A stretch of DNA of 64,000 nucleotides from an uncultured Algimonas sp. (lineage in GTDB: Bacteria > Pseudomonadota > Alphaproteobacteria > Caulobacterales > Maricaulaceae), in assembly GCF_947498175.1 (NCBI RefSeq), contig NZ_CANMJB010000001.1, forward strand, positions 186,001-250,000, read 5' to 3'. Below the pieces are notes generated by a model. It saw nothing but the letters and a program-made list of their open reading frames with translations, did no database searches and was not told the DNA's origin. This document shows, one piece after another, positions 16,822-26,028 of this stretch. Position numbers and translations under genes: made by a program. Numbering within the stretch: position 1 is the first letter of the stretch; every line of letters begins with the position of its first letter.

Positions 16822-18615
16822 ATGCCGCAAGCCCATGCCGACAAATACGACGCGCTGAAAACGGTCTTCGGACACGACGCTTTCCGGCCCGGCCAGGAAG
16901 AGGTGATCGACACCGTCCTGGCCGGCGAAAACGTGCTGGCCGTCATGCCGACGGGGGCGGGCAAGTCGCTCTGTTACCAAGTCCCGGCGTTGCTGCTGGA
17001 CGGTCCGGCCATCGTCATCAGTCCGTTGGTTGCGCTGATGGACAACCAGGCCGCGGCCTTGCGCGCGAACGGCGTGGCGGTCAGCTGCATCCATTCTGGG
17101 CAGGAGCGCGGCCGCAATGTCGAGGAATGGCGGCGCGTGGCCAAGGGCGAAGCGGATTTGCTCTACCTCTCGCCGGAACGGTTGATGACGGACCGGATGC
17201 TGGCCGCGATGCACAAGCTGCAACCGCCGCTCTTCGTCGTCGACGAAGCGCATTGCGTCTCCAAATGGGGTCCGGCCTTCCGGCCTGAATATGCGCAGCT
17301 GTCGGAGCTGAAATCGCGCTTTCCGCAAGCTCGCGTCGCCGCGTTCACCGCCACGGCGGACGAAGGCACGCGCGCCGACATCGCCGATCAGCTGTTCGGC
17401 GGACGCGGCAAGACGATCGTGCAGGGTTTCGACCGGCCGAACCTGTCCCTGACCGTGCGGCCGAAGACGAACCGAACGCAACAACTGCTTGATTTCATGA
17501 AGGACCGGCGCGGCGAAAGCGGCATCGTCTATGCCCTGTCGCGCAAGAATACGGAAGAACATGCCGCGGCTCTGGTCGCGGAAGGCTATACCGCCTTGCC
17601 CTATCACGCCGGCATGAGCCCGGAGGCGCGGTTCGAGAACCAGGAGCGCTTCATCGCCGAGGAGGGCATTGTCATGGTCGCGACGATTGCGTTCGGCATG
17701 GGGATCGACAAGCCGGACATCCGCTTCGTCTTCCACGTCAATCTGCCGAGCAGCCCGGAAGCCTATTATCAGGAGATCGGCCGCGCCGGCCGCGACGGCC
17801 AGCCGGCCGACACGGTGCTGCTCTACGGTCTCGACGATATCCGCATGCGCCGCCAGTTCATCACCCAGGAAGACACCGACCCGGAGCACCAGCTGCGCGA
17901 ACATAAGCGCCTCGATGCGCTGCTCGGCTATTGCGAGGCCTCGACGTGCCGACGTCAGGTTCTGATGGCCTATTTCGGCGAAGATCTGCCGCCTTGCGGC
18001 CAATGCGACGTCTGCGAGAACCCGCCCGAACGGATCGATGCGACCGGTGCGGCCGTGGCGCTCATCAACGCGGTTCTGGAAACGGGCGAGCGCTTCGGCG
18101 CCAACCACGTCATCGCGGTCGCGCGCGGTGCGGATACGGACAAGATCCGGCAGTTCGGTCACGATCAGCTGCCCAGCCACGGCACCGGCGAGCGATGGGG
18201 CGACGCTTTCTTCAAATCGCTTGTGCGCCAAGCGATCGCGACGGGCTATCTGCGGGTGGATATGTCGCGTTACGGTCGGTTGGTCGCGACCGCGTCCGGC
18301 CGCGACCTGGCGTCGGGCAATGGCGACTTCCTGATGACGGAGCCCAAAGCCCCGAAGAAAAAGATGCGCAAGCGCAAGCCCGCGCCGGAACTGCTGGACG
18401 ATGCCGACCAGGAATTGCTGGTCCGTCTGAAGGGGCTGCGGCGCGAGATGGCGCGCGATCTCGGCAAACCGGCCTATATCATCTTCTCGGACGCGACCCT
18501 GATCGACATGGCTCAGAAACGGCCCATGAGCCGGGCGCAGATGCTGGATGTGTCCGGGGTGGGCGAAACCAAATTCGAACGGTTCGGCGAAGCCTTCCTC
18601 GCGGCGATGAATTAG
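16822..18615 (+). CDS. recQ: ATP-dependent DNA helicase RecQ
   Basis: RecQ helicase (597 residues) for recombination and repair. In order: helicase motif I TGAGKSLCYQ, DEAH box VVDEAHCVSKWG, the motif around AFTATAD, and motif VI QEIGRAGRDGQ. A zinc-binding set with CEASTC and PPCGQCDVC follows, then a winged-helix region, and a C-terminal HRDC domain from about residue 525 (LRREMARDLGKPAYIIFSD). The ATG is preceded by AGGGG. The basic KKKMRKRK linker before HRDC is unusual only in its charge. Confidence 0.96.
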   Translation: MPQAHADKYDALKTVFGHDAFRPGQEEVIDTVLAGENVLAVMPTGAGKSLCYQVPALLLDGPAIVISPLVALMDNQAAALRANGVAVSCIHSGQERGRNVEEWRRVAKGEADLLYLSPERLMTDRMLAAMHKLQPPLFVVDEAHCVSKWGPAFRPEYAQLSELKSRFPQARVAAFTATADEGTRADIADQLFGGRGKTIVQGFDRPNLSLTVRPKTNRTQQLLDFMKDRRGESGIVYALSRKNTEEHAAALVAEGYTALPYHAGMSPEARFENQERFIAEEGIVMVATIAFGMGIDKPDIRFVFHVNLPSSPEAYYQEIGRAGRDGQPADTVLLYGLDDIRMRRQFITQEDTDPEHQLREHKRLDALLGYCEASTCRRQVLMAYFGEDLPPCGQCDVCENPPERIDATGAAVALINAVLETGERFGANHVIAVARGADTDKIRQFGHDQLPSHGTGERWGDAFFKSLVRQAIATGYLRVDMSRYGRLVATASGRDLASGNGDFLMTEPKAPKKKMRKRKPAPELLDDADQELLVRLKGLRREMARDLGKPAYIIFSDATLIDMAQKRPMSRAQMLDVSGVGETKFERFGEAFLAAMN

Positions 18616-18631
18616 GGCGGCGATAAATTAG

Positions 18632-18651
18632 GGTCGGGAGACATCCCGACC
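18632..18651. terminator. Hairpin downstream of recQ
   Basis: GGTCGGGA (18632-18639) and TCCCGACC (18644-18651) form a perfect 8-bp stem with loop GACA, 17 nt after the recQ stop. There is no T-run, so it may be a weak or Rho-assisted terminator or a 3'-end stability hairpin. The rest of the 188-nt gap to queC shows no gene, and I see no convincing preQ1 riboswitch. Confidence 0.45.
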
Positions 18652-18803
18652 GTCCACGGCGATCCGTCCCTCGCCTTTGCCGGCGGGGACGACATGGCAC
18701 CGAGGATTGCGCCGATGGGCTGATGTCGGGGTGGTCCGCCCGCTGGTGCACATGGTGCGCCGGAGCGCTTGAGACGCGGGGCCGGGACGCCTAAGTGGCC
18801 GCC

Positions 18804-19508
18804 ATGACCGATGCCGCCAAGACAGCCGGTGTCCTCTTCTCCGGAGGGCAGGACAGCGCGACCGTTCTTGCCTGGGCGCTCGAGCGGTTCGGCCATGTCG
18901 AGACGATCGGCTTCGACTACGGCCAGCGTCACGACATCGAAATGCAGGTCCGGGCCGATTTGCTGGGCCGTATCCGCTCCGATTTTTCATGTTGGGCGGA
19001 TCGTCTCGGCGACGACCATCTGGTCGACCTGTCCGGTTTCGGCGCCATCAGCGACACGGCGCTGACGCGGGAGCGGGAGATCGACACGCTCGGGTCCGGC
19101 CTGCCCAACACGTTCGTGCCGGGCCGTAATCTCGTCTTTCTGACCTATGCGGCCGCCATTGGCTGGCGTCGCGGTTTCGCCGACCTCGTGGCCGGCATGT
19201 GCGAAGCCGATTTCTCCGGATATCCCGACTGCCGCAAGGATACGCTGGATAAGCAGATGGAAGCGATTTCAATGGGTTTGGACCGCGACTTCATCCTGCA
19301 CACGCCGCTCATGCACCGCTCTAAGGCCCAAGCCTGGCAGCTTGCGGGCGAGCTTGGCGGCGACGCTCTGGTCGAATTGATCCGGACCGGCAGCCATACC
19401 TGCTATGTCGGCGAACGCGGAGCCTTGCATGCGTGGGGGTATGGCTGTGGCGCGTGTCCGGCGTGTGAGTTGCGCGCCCAAGGGTGGACGGAGTTCGCAC
19501 AGCCGTGA
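18804..19508 (+). CDS. queC: 7-cyano-7-deazaguanine synthase
   Basis: QueC (234 residues) converts 7-carboxy-7-deazaguanine to preQ0 using ATP and ammonia, for queuosine or other 7-deazaguanines. The PP-loop [15 protein letters not shown] is at the N-terminus. Others are IGFDYGQRH and the zinc-binding cysteines in the C-terminal CGACPAC and HTCYVGERG segments. I chose ATG 18804 over GTG 18795. The stop overlaps the queE GTG. The pathway's QueD could be the QueD-like protein at 41137 only if that protein is active. Confidence 0.95.
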   Translation: MTDAAKTAGVLFSGGQDSATVLAWALERFGHVETIGFDYGQRHDIEMQVRADLLGRIRSDFSCWADRLGDDHLVDLSGFGAISDTALTREREIDTLGSGLPNTFVPGRNLVFLTYAAAIGWRRGFADLVAGMCEADFSGYPDCRKDTLDKQMEAISMGLDRDFILHTPLMHRSKAQAWQLAGELGGDALVELIRTGSHTCYVGERGALHAWGYGCGACPACELRAQGWTEFAQP

Positions 19509-20134
19509 GCTACGCCGTCAAGGAACTCTATCTGACCGTTCAGGGCGAAGGCGCCCAGGCTGGGCGCGTGGCGGTCTTCCTGCGCTTCGCCGGATGCAAC
19601 CTGTGGAGCGGACGCGAAGAAGACCGCGCGGCGGCGGTCTGCGATTTCTGCGATACGGATTTCGTCGGCCTGGACGGTCCAGGCGGCGGGCGCTTCGAGG
19701 CGGACGGTCTGGGGGACGCGGTGTTGGCGGCCTGGCCGGACGGACGGGCGGATCGCTGGGTCGTCTGCACGGGCGGCGAGCCTCTGCTCCAGCTCGATGC
19801 GCCGCTGATCGGCGCGCTGAAACGGCGCGGCTTCAAGATCGCCGTGGAAACGAACGGCACGATCAAAGCGCCCGACGGCATCGACTGGATCTGCGTCAGC
19901 CCGAAGTCGAACGCGCCCGTCGTGCAAACGTCGGGGCAGGAATTGAAACTGGTCTATCCGCAAGCGGGAAACCGGCCCGAGGACTTCGCCCATCTCGGTT
20001 TCGAGCATTTTTTCCTGCAACCGCTCGACAGCGCACAGCGCCAGGCGAACACCGACGCGGCCTTCCGATACTGTCTCGCCCATCCGCAATGGCGGCTGAG
20101 CGTGCAGTCGCACAAATATATCGGCGTGCCGTAG
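19505..20134 (+). CDS. queE: 7-carboxy-7-deazaguanine synthase (radical SAM)
   Basis: QueE (209 residues) makes 7-carboxy-7-deazaguanine from 6-carboxytetrahydropterin. The N-terminal [13 protein letters not shown] is typical. The radical-SAM cluster is C-x14-C-x2-C (C from AGCNLW, then CDFC), not the usual C-x3-C-x2-C. An expanded loop is known in some QueE enzymes. [11 protein letters not shown] and VETNGTIK follow. It begins at a GTG that overlaps queC's stop (GTGA), which fixes the start. It needs a [4Fe-4S] cluster, consistent with the nearby suf operon. Confidence 0.95.
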   Translation: MSYAVKELYLTVQGEGAQAGRVAVFLRFAGCNLWSGREEDRAAAVCDFCDTDFVGLDGPGGGRFEADGLGDAVLAAWPDGRADRWVVCTGGEPLLQLDAPLIGALKRRGFKIAVETNGTIKAPDGIDWICVSPKSNAPVVQTSGQELKLVYPQAGNRPEDFAHLGFEHFFLQPLDSAQRQANTDAAFRYCLAHPQWRLSVQSHKYIGVP

Positions 20135-20140
20135 ACGCGG

Positions 20141-20758
20141 TTACGACAAGGCGTCGGACGTCTTGCGCGCGAAACGGGAAATGGCGCGGCGGGCGTCGGT
20201 CCAGATGCCGTTGGCCTGCGCGAATTGGAACGACAGGCCGCCACCGGTCTCGAACCAGCTATAGCTGACGGTACCCAATTGTCCGCCATCGGCCGTCAGC
20301 AATTCGCCGCTCAGCTCCGCCCCGCCGAAGCCGAAACTATCGAAGCTCAGACCGGGCTGCCGCGACAATTGTTCGAAAGTGGGGCGGTTGTTCTTCACGT
20401 CCTCGAGCGTGACGCGGAAGGTCAGTCCGGCATCGTCGCTGACTTCGATACCGTGCTTGGCGAAATCCTCGGAGAGTTCCTCATGGACCTCTTCCACCAG
20501 CAGGCTCAGCGACTTCTCGCCGTAGAAGCCGTTATTGGCGAAACCCGACCGCAGGCCGCGCGCATTGCCGCGCTTGCGCAGTTCGGTCGGCAGATTGTTC
20601 GCCCGGTGCACGAGGCTGTCGGACAGGACCACTTCGATCTTCACCGGAGCGTAAAGAGGCTGGTCGATCGTCGTGTCGAAACCGCGCGGCGCGGCGTCGG
20701 CCATGGCCGGGGCGAGCAGAAGGGCGGCGAGAGCGGCGTAGGACGTAAAGCGGATCAT
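20141..20758 (-). CDS. Exported protein of unknown function
   Basis: A 205-residue protein with a clear signal peptide (MIRFTSYAALAALLLAPAMADA, cleavage near residue 22). The mature part is mixed alpha/beta with no motif I recognise; segments such as KIEVVLSDSL and VEEVHEELSEDF suggest a soluble periplasmic domain. It is preceded by a good promoter and by AAGGAGT. Its neighbour at 20835 is a lipoprotein on the same strand, but the promoter between them suggests separate transcription. Function unknown. Confidence 0.8.
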   Translation of the reverse strand: MIRFTSYAALAALLLAPAMADAAPRGFDTTIDQPLYAPVKIEVVLSDSLVHRANNLPTELRKRGNARGLRSGFANNGFYGEKSLSLLVEEVHEELSEDFAKHGIEVSDDAGLTFRVTLEDVKNNRPTFEQLSRQPGLSFDSFGFGGAELSGELLTADGGQLGTVSYSWFETGGGLSFQFAQANGIWTDARRAISRFARKTSDALS

Positions 20759-20786
20759 GGTCAGGGACTCCTTGTTCGGCCCTGGC

Positions 20787-20815
20787 AATATAGCATTTTC
20801 GGACGTTTTCGACAA
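20787..20815 (-). promoter_or_regulatory. Sigma-70-like promoter of the exported protein gene
   Basis: Minus strand: TTGTCG (20815-20810) and TATATT (20792-20787, 5/6) with a 17-nt spacer, followed by AAGGAG about 10 nt before the ATG at 20758. This is one of the best consensus promoters in the window. Confidence 0.6.
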
Positions 20816-20834
20816 ATCGGCTGCTGTCACGCGC

Positions 20835-21236
20835 CTATGTCGCGGCATCCACGAAGACCGAAACGACGTTCTCCGCCTGTTCGAGACTGCGGAGTTCGGC
20901 GTCGAGCTGGCTTGCCTGAATGGTGCGTGTGGTCGCGATGAGCCGCCCCGTCGCATCGACCAGTTGCGTCGTCACGACCAGCATGTCGGTCGTTGCGGAT
21001 AGGGCCCGGTCCGTGATGCGCACCGGAATCGATCCGACGTAATAGACGCCTTCGCCGGTCGCCTTCGCTCCGCTGCCCGCCAGCTTGCCGACCCCGACGA
21101 CGCCTTTGCCGACGGCCTTGCCGGCATGATAGGTCGCTTTGACCGGCAAGGTCGCGACGCCGACCACCGTTTTCGCGGCCGTGATGCAGCCAGACAGGAG
21201 AATGGCCGCCAGGCCGGTTGTGATCATCAAGCGCAT
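20835..21236 (-). CDS. Small Gly/Ala-rich lipoprotein
   Basis: A 133-residue protein with a signal peptide and lipobox (AAILLSGCIT; lipidated Cys about residue 17). The mature start is rich in Gly, Ala, Val and Lys with a repetitive character (VGKGVVGVGKLAGSGAKATG). A more regular C-terminal half ends with QLDAELRSLEQAENVVSVFV. This resembles small outer-membrane lipoproteins of unknown function. It lies just downstream of the MoxR cluster, on the same strand. Confidence 0.75.
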   Translation of the reverse strand: MRLMITTGLAAILLSGCITAAKTVVGVATLPVKATYHAGKAVGKGVVGVGKLAGSGAKATGEGVYYVGSIPVRITDRALSATTDMLVVTTQLVDATGRLIATTRTIQASQLDAELRSLEQAENVVSVFVDAAT

Positions 21237-21298
21237 CGCAAAACCTCTTTTTCCAACCCTTACGGGTAGAGGGCTGAACCTCGCCTTAATCCGCCGGA

Positions 21299-23395
21299 CT
21301 ATTTCGCTTCGCGCATCCAGCCCCAGGCGAGGGCGGCGAAGAAGGCCAGGAAGAAGATGAGAGGCGGCGCCAGCGGGCGGCGCTGGGACCGCGTCACCGT
21401 GAAAGCCTCATTGTCGCGGACTCCGATCCAGCCGGATCCCGCCGTCGCGCCGGAGCGGACGCGGCGGATGTCGGGGACGGCCTGCGCGTCCAGTCCGATC
21501 ATGCGGGCCGCGCCGCCCGTGGCATTGGCCAGCGGTGCCAGCTTGGCGGCCGTCGGGAGGAGTTCGGAAAACTCGACCGGGTTGAGCATACCGACCGCGG
21601 TCACGGTCGATAGGGTGCCATGGCTCAGCCGGTACGCGCCCAGCCCGCTGGTCGGCAGCGTGCCGGTATAGTAGCCCGGTTCGATTTCGGTCATGGCGAT
21701 GGTGCTCGCGCTGCCGTCCGGGGCGATGATCTCCGCCGTGCCGGGCGCTTCGTCCAGGGTCCGCCGTTCGACCAGAAGCCGGTCGTTCTCCACGCGCGCC
21801 GACAGGGTCTCGCCGTCCAGATCGGGTTCGCCGAGCAGCCAGTGCGCCGTGCGGCGGAACATTTCGCGGTAGGGCCCGCCGCCATCGTGGCCCTTGGCCC
21901 AGAGCCAGGCCTGATCGCTCATCAGCATGGCGACGCGGCCGTCGCCGACCCGGTCGATGACGAAGAGCGGCGTGCCGTCCTGGCCCTCCATCAGGACGTT
22001 GCCGGAGAGCGGATCGTTGCCGATGGCGCGGTACCATCCGCCCCAGTTCTGGTCTTCGCGACCCGCGAACGACCGGGTGATCGGGTGCAGCCGGCCCTTG
22101 TCGTTCAGTTCCGGCCGGAACTGGTCTTCCAGCGTTTCGCCCGACGGGCGCGTCGGCAGCACGCCGGCCAACGGCGTCAGATAGAGGCTGTCGCCGGACG
22201 CGAAGTCCGGCCCAGTCGCGAGCAGCAAGGCGCCGCCGTCTTCGACATAGCGGGCGATGTTGGAGAAATAGCGGGGCGGGATCGTCGGCTCGAAGAGCCC
22301 GTTCATGCGCGGCACGTTGCGCCGCTGGTACTGATCGAAGATGATGAGGTCGAAATCGTCCAGCCGTTCCTCGAACAGCTGATCGCGGGGAAACCGGATC
22401 AGGGCCAGCTCGCGGTCGGCCGCATTGGTGTTCTTGACCCGGGGTTGGGTGAGGATGGTGAACTGTACGAGTTCGATCGCCGGGTCGGATTTCAGCAGAT
22501 TGCGCCAGGACCGACCGCCATTGTGCGGCTCGCCCGTGATCAGCAGGACACGCATCTGATCGCGGATGCCCGAAATCTCCGCGATGAAGAGATTGTTGTT
22601 GAGCGTCAGTTCGCCGCCATCGGCCGGAATGACGCTCATTTCGACGATGTTGCGCCCGCGCCGCTCGATCTCCAGCGGGATGGGCAGGGTCTGGCCGATG
22701 GTGATCGGGAACCGCGCCTTGCGCTCGCCGTTCAGCCGGACTTCGATTTCCGCGCGCTCGCCTTCGAAGCCGGGATCGTCGACGCGCAATTCGAAATCGG
22801 CCATTTCGCCGACCACGCCGAATTTGGGCGCCGTCACCGCGCGGATGCGCCGGTCGCGCGCGTCCGGATCGCCGATGACCAGTGCGTGGACCGGCACGCC
22901 GTCGGGCATGATGTCGGCGGTCGCGTCCGGCACGTCATGGACCTGTCCGTCGGTCAGAGCGATGACCCCGCCCAGGCGACCGGTCGGGACGGACGCCAGC
23001 GCGTCGTTCAGCGTCCGGGCGAGGCGGGTGCCTTCCGGATCGGCCGGAACCTCGACGGTGACGACATCCACCGCTCCGGTCGCCGTCAGGCGGTCCCGCA
23101 CGACCGCTTCGGCCTCGTCTGCGACGGTGCTGCGCGTTCCGAGGTCCATCGAGCCGGACGCGTCCTTCAGGATCAGGACCGTATCGGGCAAGGGCGTCCG
23201 GTCCTCCTCGACCCATTGCGGACCCGACAGGGCCAGGCCGAGGAAAAGCGCGGCCAACAGGCGTTGGAAGTCGGACCGCAGACGCAGGATCGTCGCCGTC
23301 AGAGCCGACAGCGCCGCCAAGCCGACGAAGACGCCGACCCAGAGCCACGGCAGGAGCGGGTCGAACCCGATGGATGAAAGCCAGCTCTCGATCAC
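21299..23395 (-). CDS. VWA-like membrane protein of MoxR cluster
   Basis: A 698-residue protein and the last gene of the MoxR cluster. Two N-terminal membrane segments (PWLWVGVFVGLAALSALTA and LLAALFLGLALSGP) precede a VWA-like domain with a MIDAS motif (DASGS in LILKDASGSMD, then ALTDGQ). A large region with a glutamine-amidotransferase-like fold follows (VLLITGEP... YVEDGGALLLATG), and a C-terminal membrane helix (PPLIFFLAFFAALAWGW). The start is the GTG at 23395, overlapping the previous stop as GTGA. It is probably a metal-binding partner for substrates handled by the MoxR ATPase. Confidence 0.87.
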   Translation of the reverse strand: MIESWLSSIGFDPLLPWLWVGVFVGLAALSALTATILRLRSDFQRLLAALFLGLALSGPQWVEEDRTPLPDTVLILKDASGSMDLGTRSTVADEAEAVVRDRLTATGAVDVVTVEVPADPEGTRLARTLNDALASVPTGRLGGVIALTDGQVHDVPDATADIMPDGVPVHALVIGDPDARDRRIRAVTAPKFGVVGEMADFELRVDDPGFEGERAEIEVRLNGERKARFPITIGQTLPIPLEIERRGRNIVEMSVIPADGGELTLNNNLFIAEISGIRDQMRVLLITGEPHNGGRSWRNLLKSDPAIELVQFTILTQPRVKNTNAADRELALIRFPRDQLFEERLDDFDLIIFDQYQRRNVPRMNGLFEPTIPPRYFSNIARYVEDGGALLLATGPDFASGDSLYLTPLAGVLPTRPSGETLEDQFRPELNDKGRLHPITRSFAGREDQNWGGWYRAIGNDPLSGNVLMEGQDGTPLFVIDRVGDGRVAMLMSDQAWLWAKGHDGGGPYREMFRRTAHWLLGEPDLDGETLSARVENDRLLVERRTLDEAPGTAEIIAPDGSASTIAMTEIEPGYYTGTLPTSGLGAYRLSHGTLSTVTAVGMLNPVEFSELLPTAAKLAPLANATGGAARMIGLDAQAVPDIRRVRSGATAGSGWIGVRDNEAFTVTRSQRRPLAPPLIFFLAFFAALAWGWMREAK

Positions 23396-26028
23396 CGGTT
23401 CTGCATTCCGAGCCGTTCGATCAGCTCCTTGGCGTGGACCTGATCGGCCTTGTAGTTGCCGGACAGGGTGTACATGGCGACGTTGACGCCGAAGCGGATC
23501 GCCATTTCGCGCTGGCGCGGAATATCGTTGGACAGATCGACCAACGGCCCGGTGGTCTCGTCCAGCGCCCAGCCCGATGCCCAATCGTTCGACCCTATGA
23601 TGACGGCGGACACGCCGTCGCGCCCGCCCTGCGTCGCGCCGTCCGCTTCGACATAGACCGGGCCGTTCGCCCATCGTCCGGGAAAGACGAAGGACAGGTA
23701 GAAGGATTTGGTCAGCACGTGATCGTCCGGCACGCGCGCCAGGCGCCCGATGTTCAACCCGTCCGTCACGCGGGCCAGCCCCGGATGGGCCGCGTCGCCG
23801 CGAAAGGACCGCTCCGCCTCGTCGGCCGTGTCGAGAACCAGCGTCCCGCCGGCGGCGATGTAGTTGTTGATCGACACCCGTTCGGTTTCGCTCAGCGCCG
23901 GCGTGTCGAGACGGACGGGCCAGTAGAGGAAGGGATACATGACGAGCCCTTCGCTGTCGGGCGCGACACCGTGCACCCCGACCGGTTCGATCGTGGTGCG
24001 GCGGGTGAGTTCGCGCGACAGCGACTCCATGGCGATGCGGCTGAGGTCGTCCGTGCGTCCGTCGCCGGTTTCGACATAGGCCAGATGTAGGCCCAGCGCG
24101 GCGTCGCGGACACGGTCCTGCGCCAACCCGTCCGTCGGCACGGAAACCAACGTCACGGCCACGAGCGCCGCGGCGACGGCCCCCGCCGGACGCCACCGTC
24201 CCGACATGAGGGCGGAGACGAGCATGTCGAGCGCCAGCATCACCAGCGCGGCGGCCAACAGGAGCCCCGCGAGAGAGCGCGGCTCCGCGCCGTCCATCCG
24301 TTCGACGCGCAAACCCTGGACGCCGAAGGGTGCGATGTCTTCCGGATTTGCGACGGGCTGCACCGCGCGCTGCCGCGTGCCGGACCGGTAATAGCCGGGC
24401 GATAGGCCGTCTTGCGCGGTGTCCCAGTCCGCGTCCGCGACCGTGACGGGCTGCGGCGGCGGCGGGCGCAGTTCGCCGAAGGGGCCGAGCAGCCGGTCGA
24501 GCGTCCAGGCCCCGCCGTCGCCGGACGGCGCGAGGCGGCGCGACTTGGCGAGCGGGAGAATCCGCTTGAGCATGTCGATGTAGAGCCCTGAAATGGCGAG
24601 GTTCGACCATTCCGGTCCGGCCGTCACATGGAACAGCACGATCCGCCCTTCGCCGCGTGCGGCCGACGTCACGACGGGCGAGCCGTCTTCCAGCCTTGCC
24701 CAGGTCGCGGCGTCCGTTTCCGCGCCGGGGCTGGCCATGACCTGCCGGGACACGGTCACGTCCGCCGGGACGGCCAATCCGGCAAACGGCGACTCGGACG
24801 CGAACGGGGCCAGCGCCTGCGGGGTCTCCCACGCCAGCGCACCGCCGATCGAGCGGCCGCCGCGGCGCAGCGGCACGGGGGAGAGCGTATCGTCGCCTTC
24901 GGCCAGCTGAGGCCCGGCGAAGCGGATCAGGATGCCGCCCGCTTCCACGAAATCGATGATTTCGGTGGCGTCCGAACTCATCGAGTCCGGCATGACCAGC
25001 ACGGTCGGATTGAGCGACAGGACGGTTTCCGGATCGCCGATGAACAAGTCCGCGAACGGGCCCAGAGCCTGCTCGGCATAGAAGTCCTCCGACAGAAGCG
25101 GGCTGGACGTGCCCGACGGCGGGGCGAGCACGCCGACGAGCGGGCGCCCGAAACTGTCGTCCAGCAACTTCGTCGCCGCCCCCGCCCGCATTCCGGCGAT
25201 GCGCAAGCGGGTGACGCGGGACCGGAGCTGCGGGGGCAGGGAAATCGATGCGGTGGCGAGACTGCGTCCCGGAGCGAAGCCCAACGTTTCCGACGACAGC
25301 ACGTCGCCATTCGGGCTCAGCGCATCGACGACTGCGGTGCGCGGGGCGTGGGCGCTGAACCAGTCAGTCTCGAACCCGTCCGCCGTTTCGCGCACTGCGC
25401 CCGGCACGATGACGGTCGCCCCCGGGTCGGGCATGACGACAAGCGCGCCCGCGTCCTGCAGCCGGTCTTGCAGCGCGTCGTCGTCGCCGAAGCCGACGCC
25501 CGACGACAAGAAGACCGTGTCGCGGCCGGGCGGAAGATCCGGCAATGTCGCCGGGGCGGTATCGAGACGCGGCGAGGCGCTTCGGAGCCGTTGCAGGGCT
25601 TCGGCGGCCGGCACGGCGTCGAACCGTTCCGTCTCTCCCGTGATCAGCACGACGTCCAGATTGCGTCGCTGGGCGTCCCGCACGCGGTGTCTCGCCTCGT
25701 CCATCATGTCGGACCAGACCGGCGCGGCGGCGGCGCTGTCGTCGATGACCAAGGTCAGCGGGCGGCCATCATCCTCGGCACCGGATTGCAGCAGCGGCAG
25801 GCTGAGCGCGAAAACGGCCAGGGCGACCATCAGCAGGCGGTAGAGCAGGACCCAGAGCGGCGTCGCGTTCGGCGTCTCCTCGTCCGTCTCGACACCCTTC
25901 AGGATCGACAGGGCCGGAAAGAGGCGGCGCTTCGGAGCAGGCGGGCTGACCTTCAGGATCCACCAGACCAGCGGCAGGGTCAGCAGGCCGATCAGGGTGA
26001 GCGGGGCGAGCAGGGTCAGGCCGCTCAC
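23392..26028 (-). CDS. BatA-N/DUF4159 membrane protein
   Basis: An 878-residue protein. The N-terminal two helices (PLTLIGLLTLPLVWWIL; LLYRLLMVALAVFALSLPLL) match the aerotolerance-regulator BatA N-terminal region. A long periplasmic part and two more membrane segments (LLLAAALVMLALDMLVSAL; AVAAALVAVTLVSV) precede a C-terminal DUF4159 domain of about 210 residues (LHLAYVETGDGRTDDLS...LSNDIPRQREMAIRFGVNV). Its ATG overlaps the DUF58 stop. Role: membrane partner in a MoxR chaperone system, inferred from context. Confidence 0.88.
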   Translation of the reverse strand: MSGLTLLAPLTLIGLLTLPLVWWILKVSPPAPKRRLFPALSILKGVETDEETPNATPLWVLLYRLLMVALAVFALSLPLLQSGAEDDGRPLTLVIDDSAAAAPVWSDMMDEARHRVRDAQRRNLDVVLITGETERFDAVPAAEALQRLRSASPRLDTAPATLPDLPPGRDTVFLSSGVGFGDDDALQDRLQDAGALVVMPDPGATVIVPGAVRETADGFETDWFSAHAPRTAVVDALSPNGDVLSSETLGFAPGRSLATASISLPPQLRSRVTRLRIAGMRAGAATKLLDDSFGRPLVGVLAPPSGTSSPLLSEDFYAEQALGPFADLFIGDPETVLSLNPTVLVMPDSMSSDATEIIDFVEAGGILIRFAGPQLAEGDDTLSPVPLRRGGRSIGGALAWETPQALAPFASESPFAGLAVPADVTVSRQVMASPGAETDAATWARLEDGSPVVTSAARGEGRIVLFHVTAGPEWSNLAISGLYIDMLKRILPLAKSRRLAPSGDGGAWTLDRLLGPFGELRPPPPQPVTVADADWDTAQDGLSPGYYRSGTRQRAVQPVANPEDIAPFGVQGLRVERMDGAEPRSLAGLLLAAALVMLALDMLVSALMSGRWRPAGAVAAALVAVTLVSVPTDGLAQDRVRDAALGLHLAYVETGDGRTDDLSRIAMESLSRELTRRTTIEPVGVHGVAPDSEGLVMYPFLYWPVRLDTPALSETERVSINNYIAAGGTLVLDTADEAERSFRGDAAHPGLARVTDGLNIGRLARVPDDHVLTKSFYLSFVFPGRWANGPVYVEADGATQGGRDGVSAVIIGSNDWASGWALDETTGPLVDLSNDIPRQREMAIRFGVNVAMYTLSGNYKADQVHAKELIERLGMQNR

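Noticed and set aside
14869-18231. A 1120-codon open frame on the minus strand spanning the exporter and recQ
   Set aside because: Only the part from 16722 down matches an ABC exporter. The upstream 500 codons are the antisense of recQ, which has full helicase motifs.
18616-18803. preQ1 riboswitch in front of queC
   Set aside because: No preQ1-like pseudoknot with an A-rich tail could be drawn; only a GC hairpin near recQ is visible.
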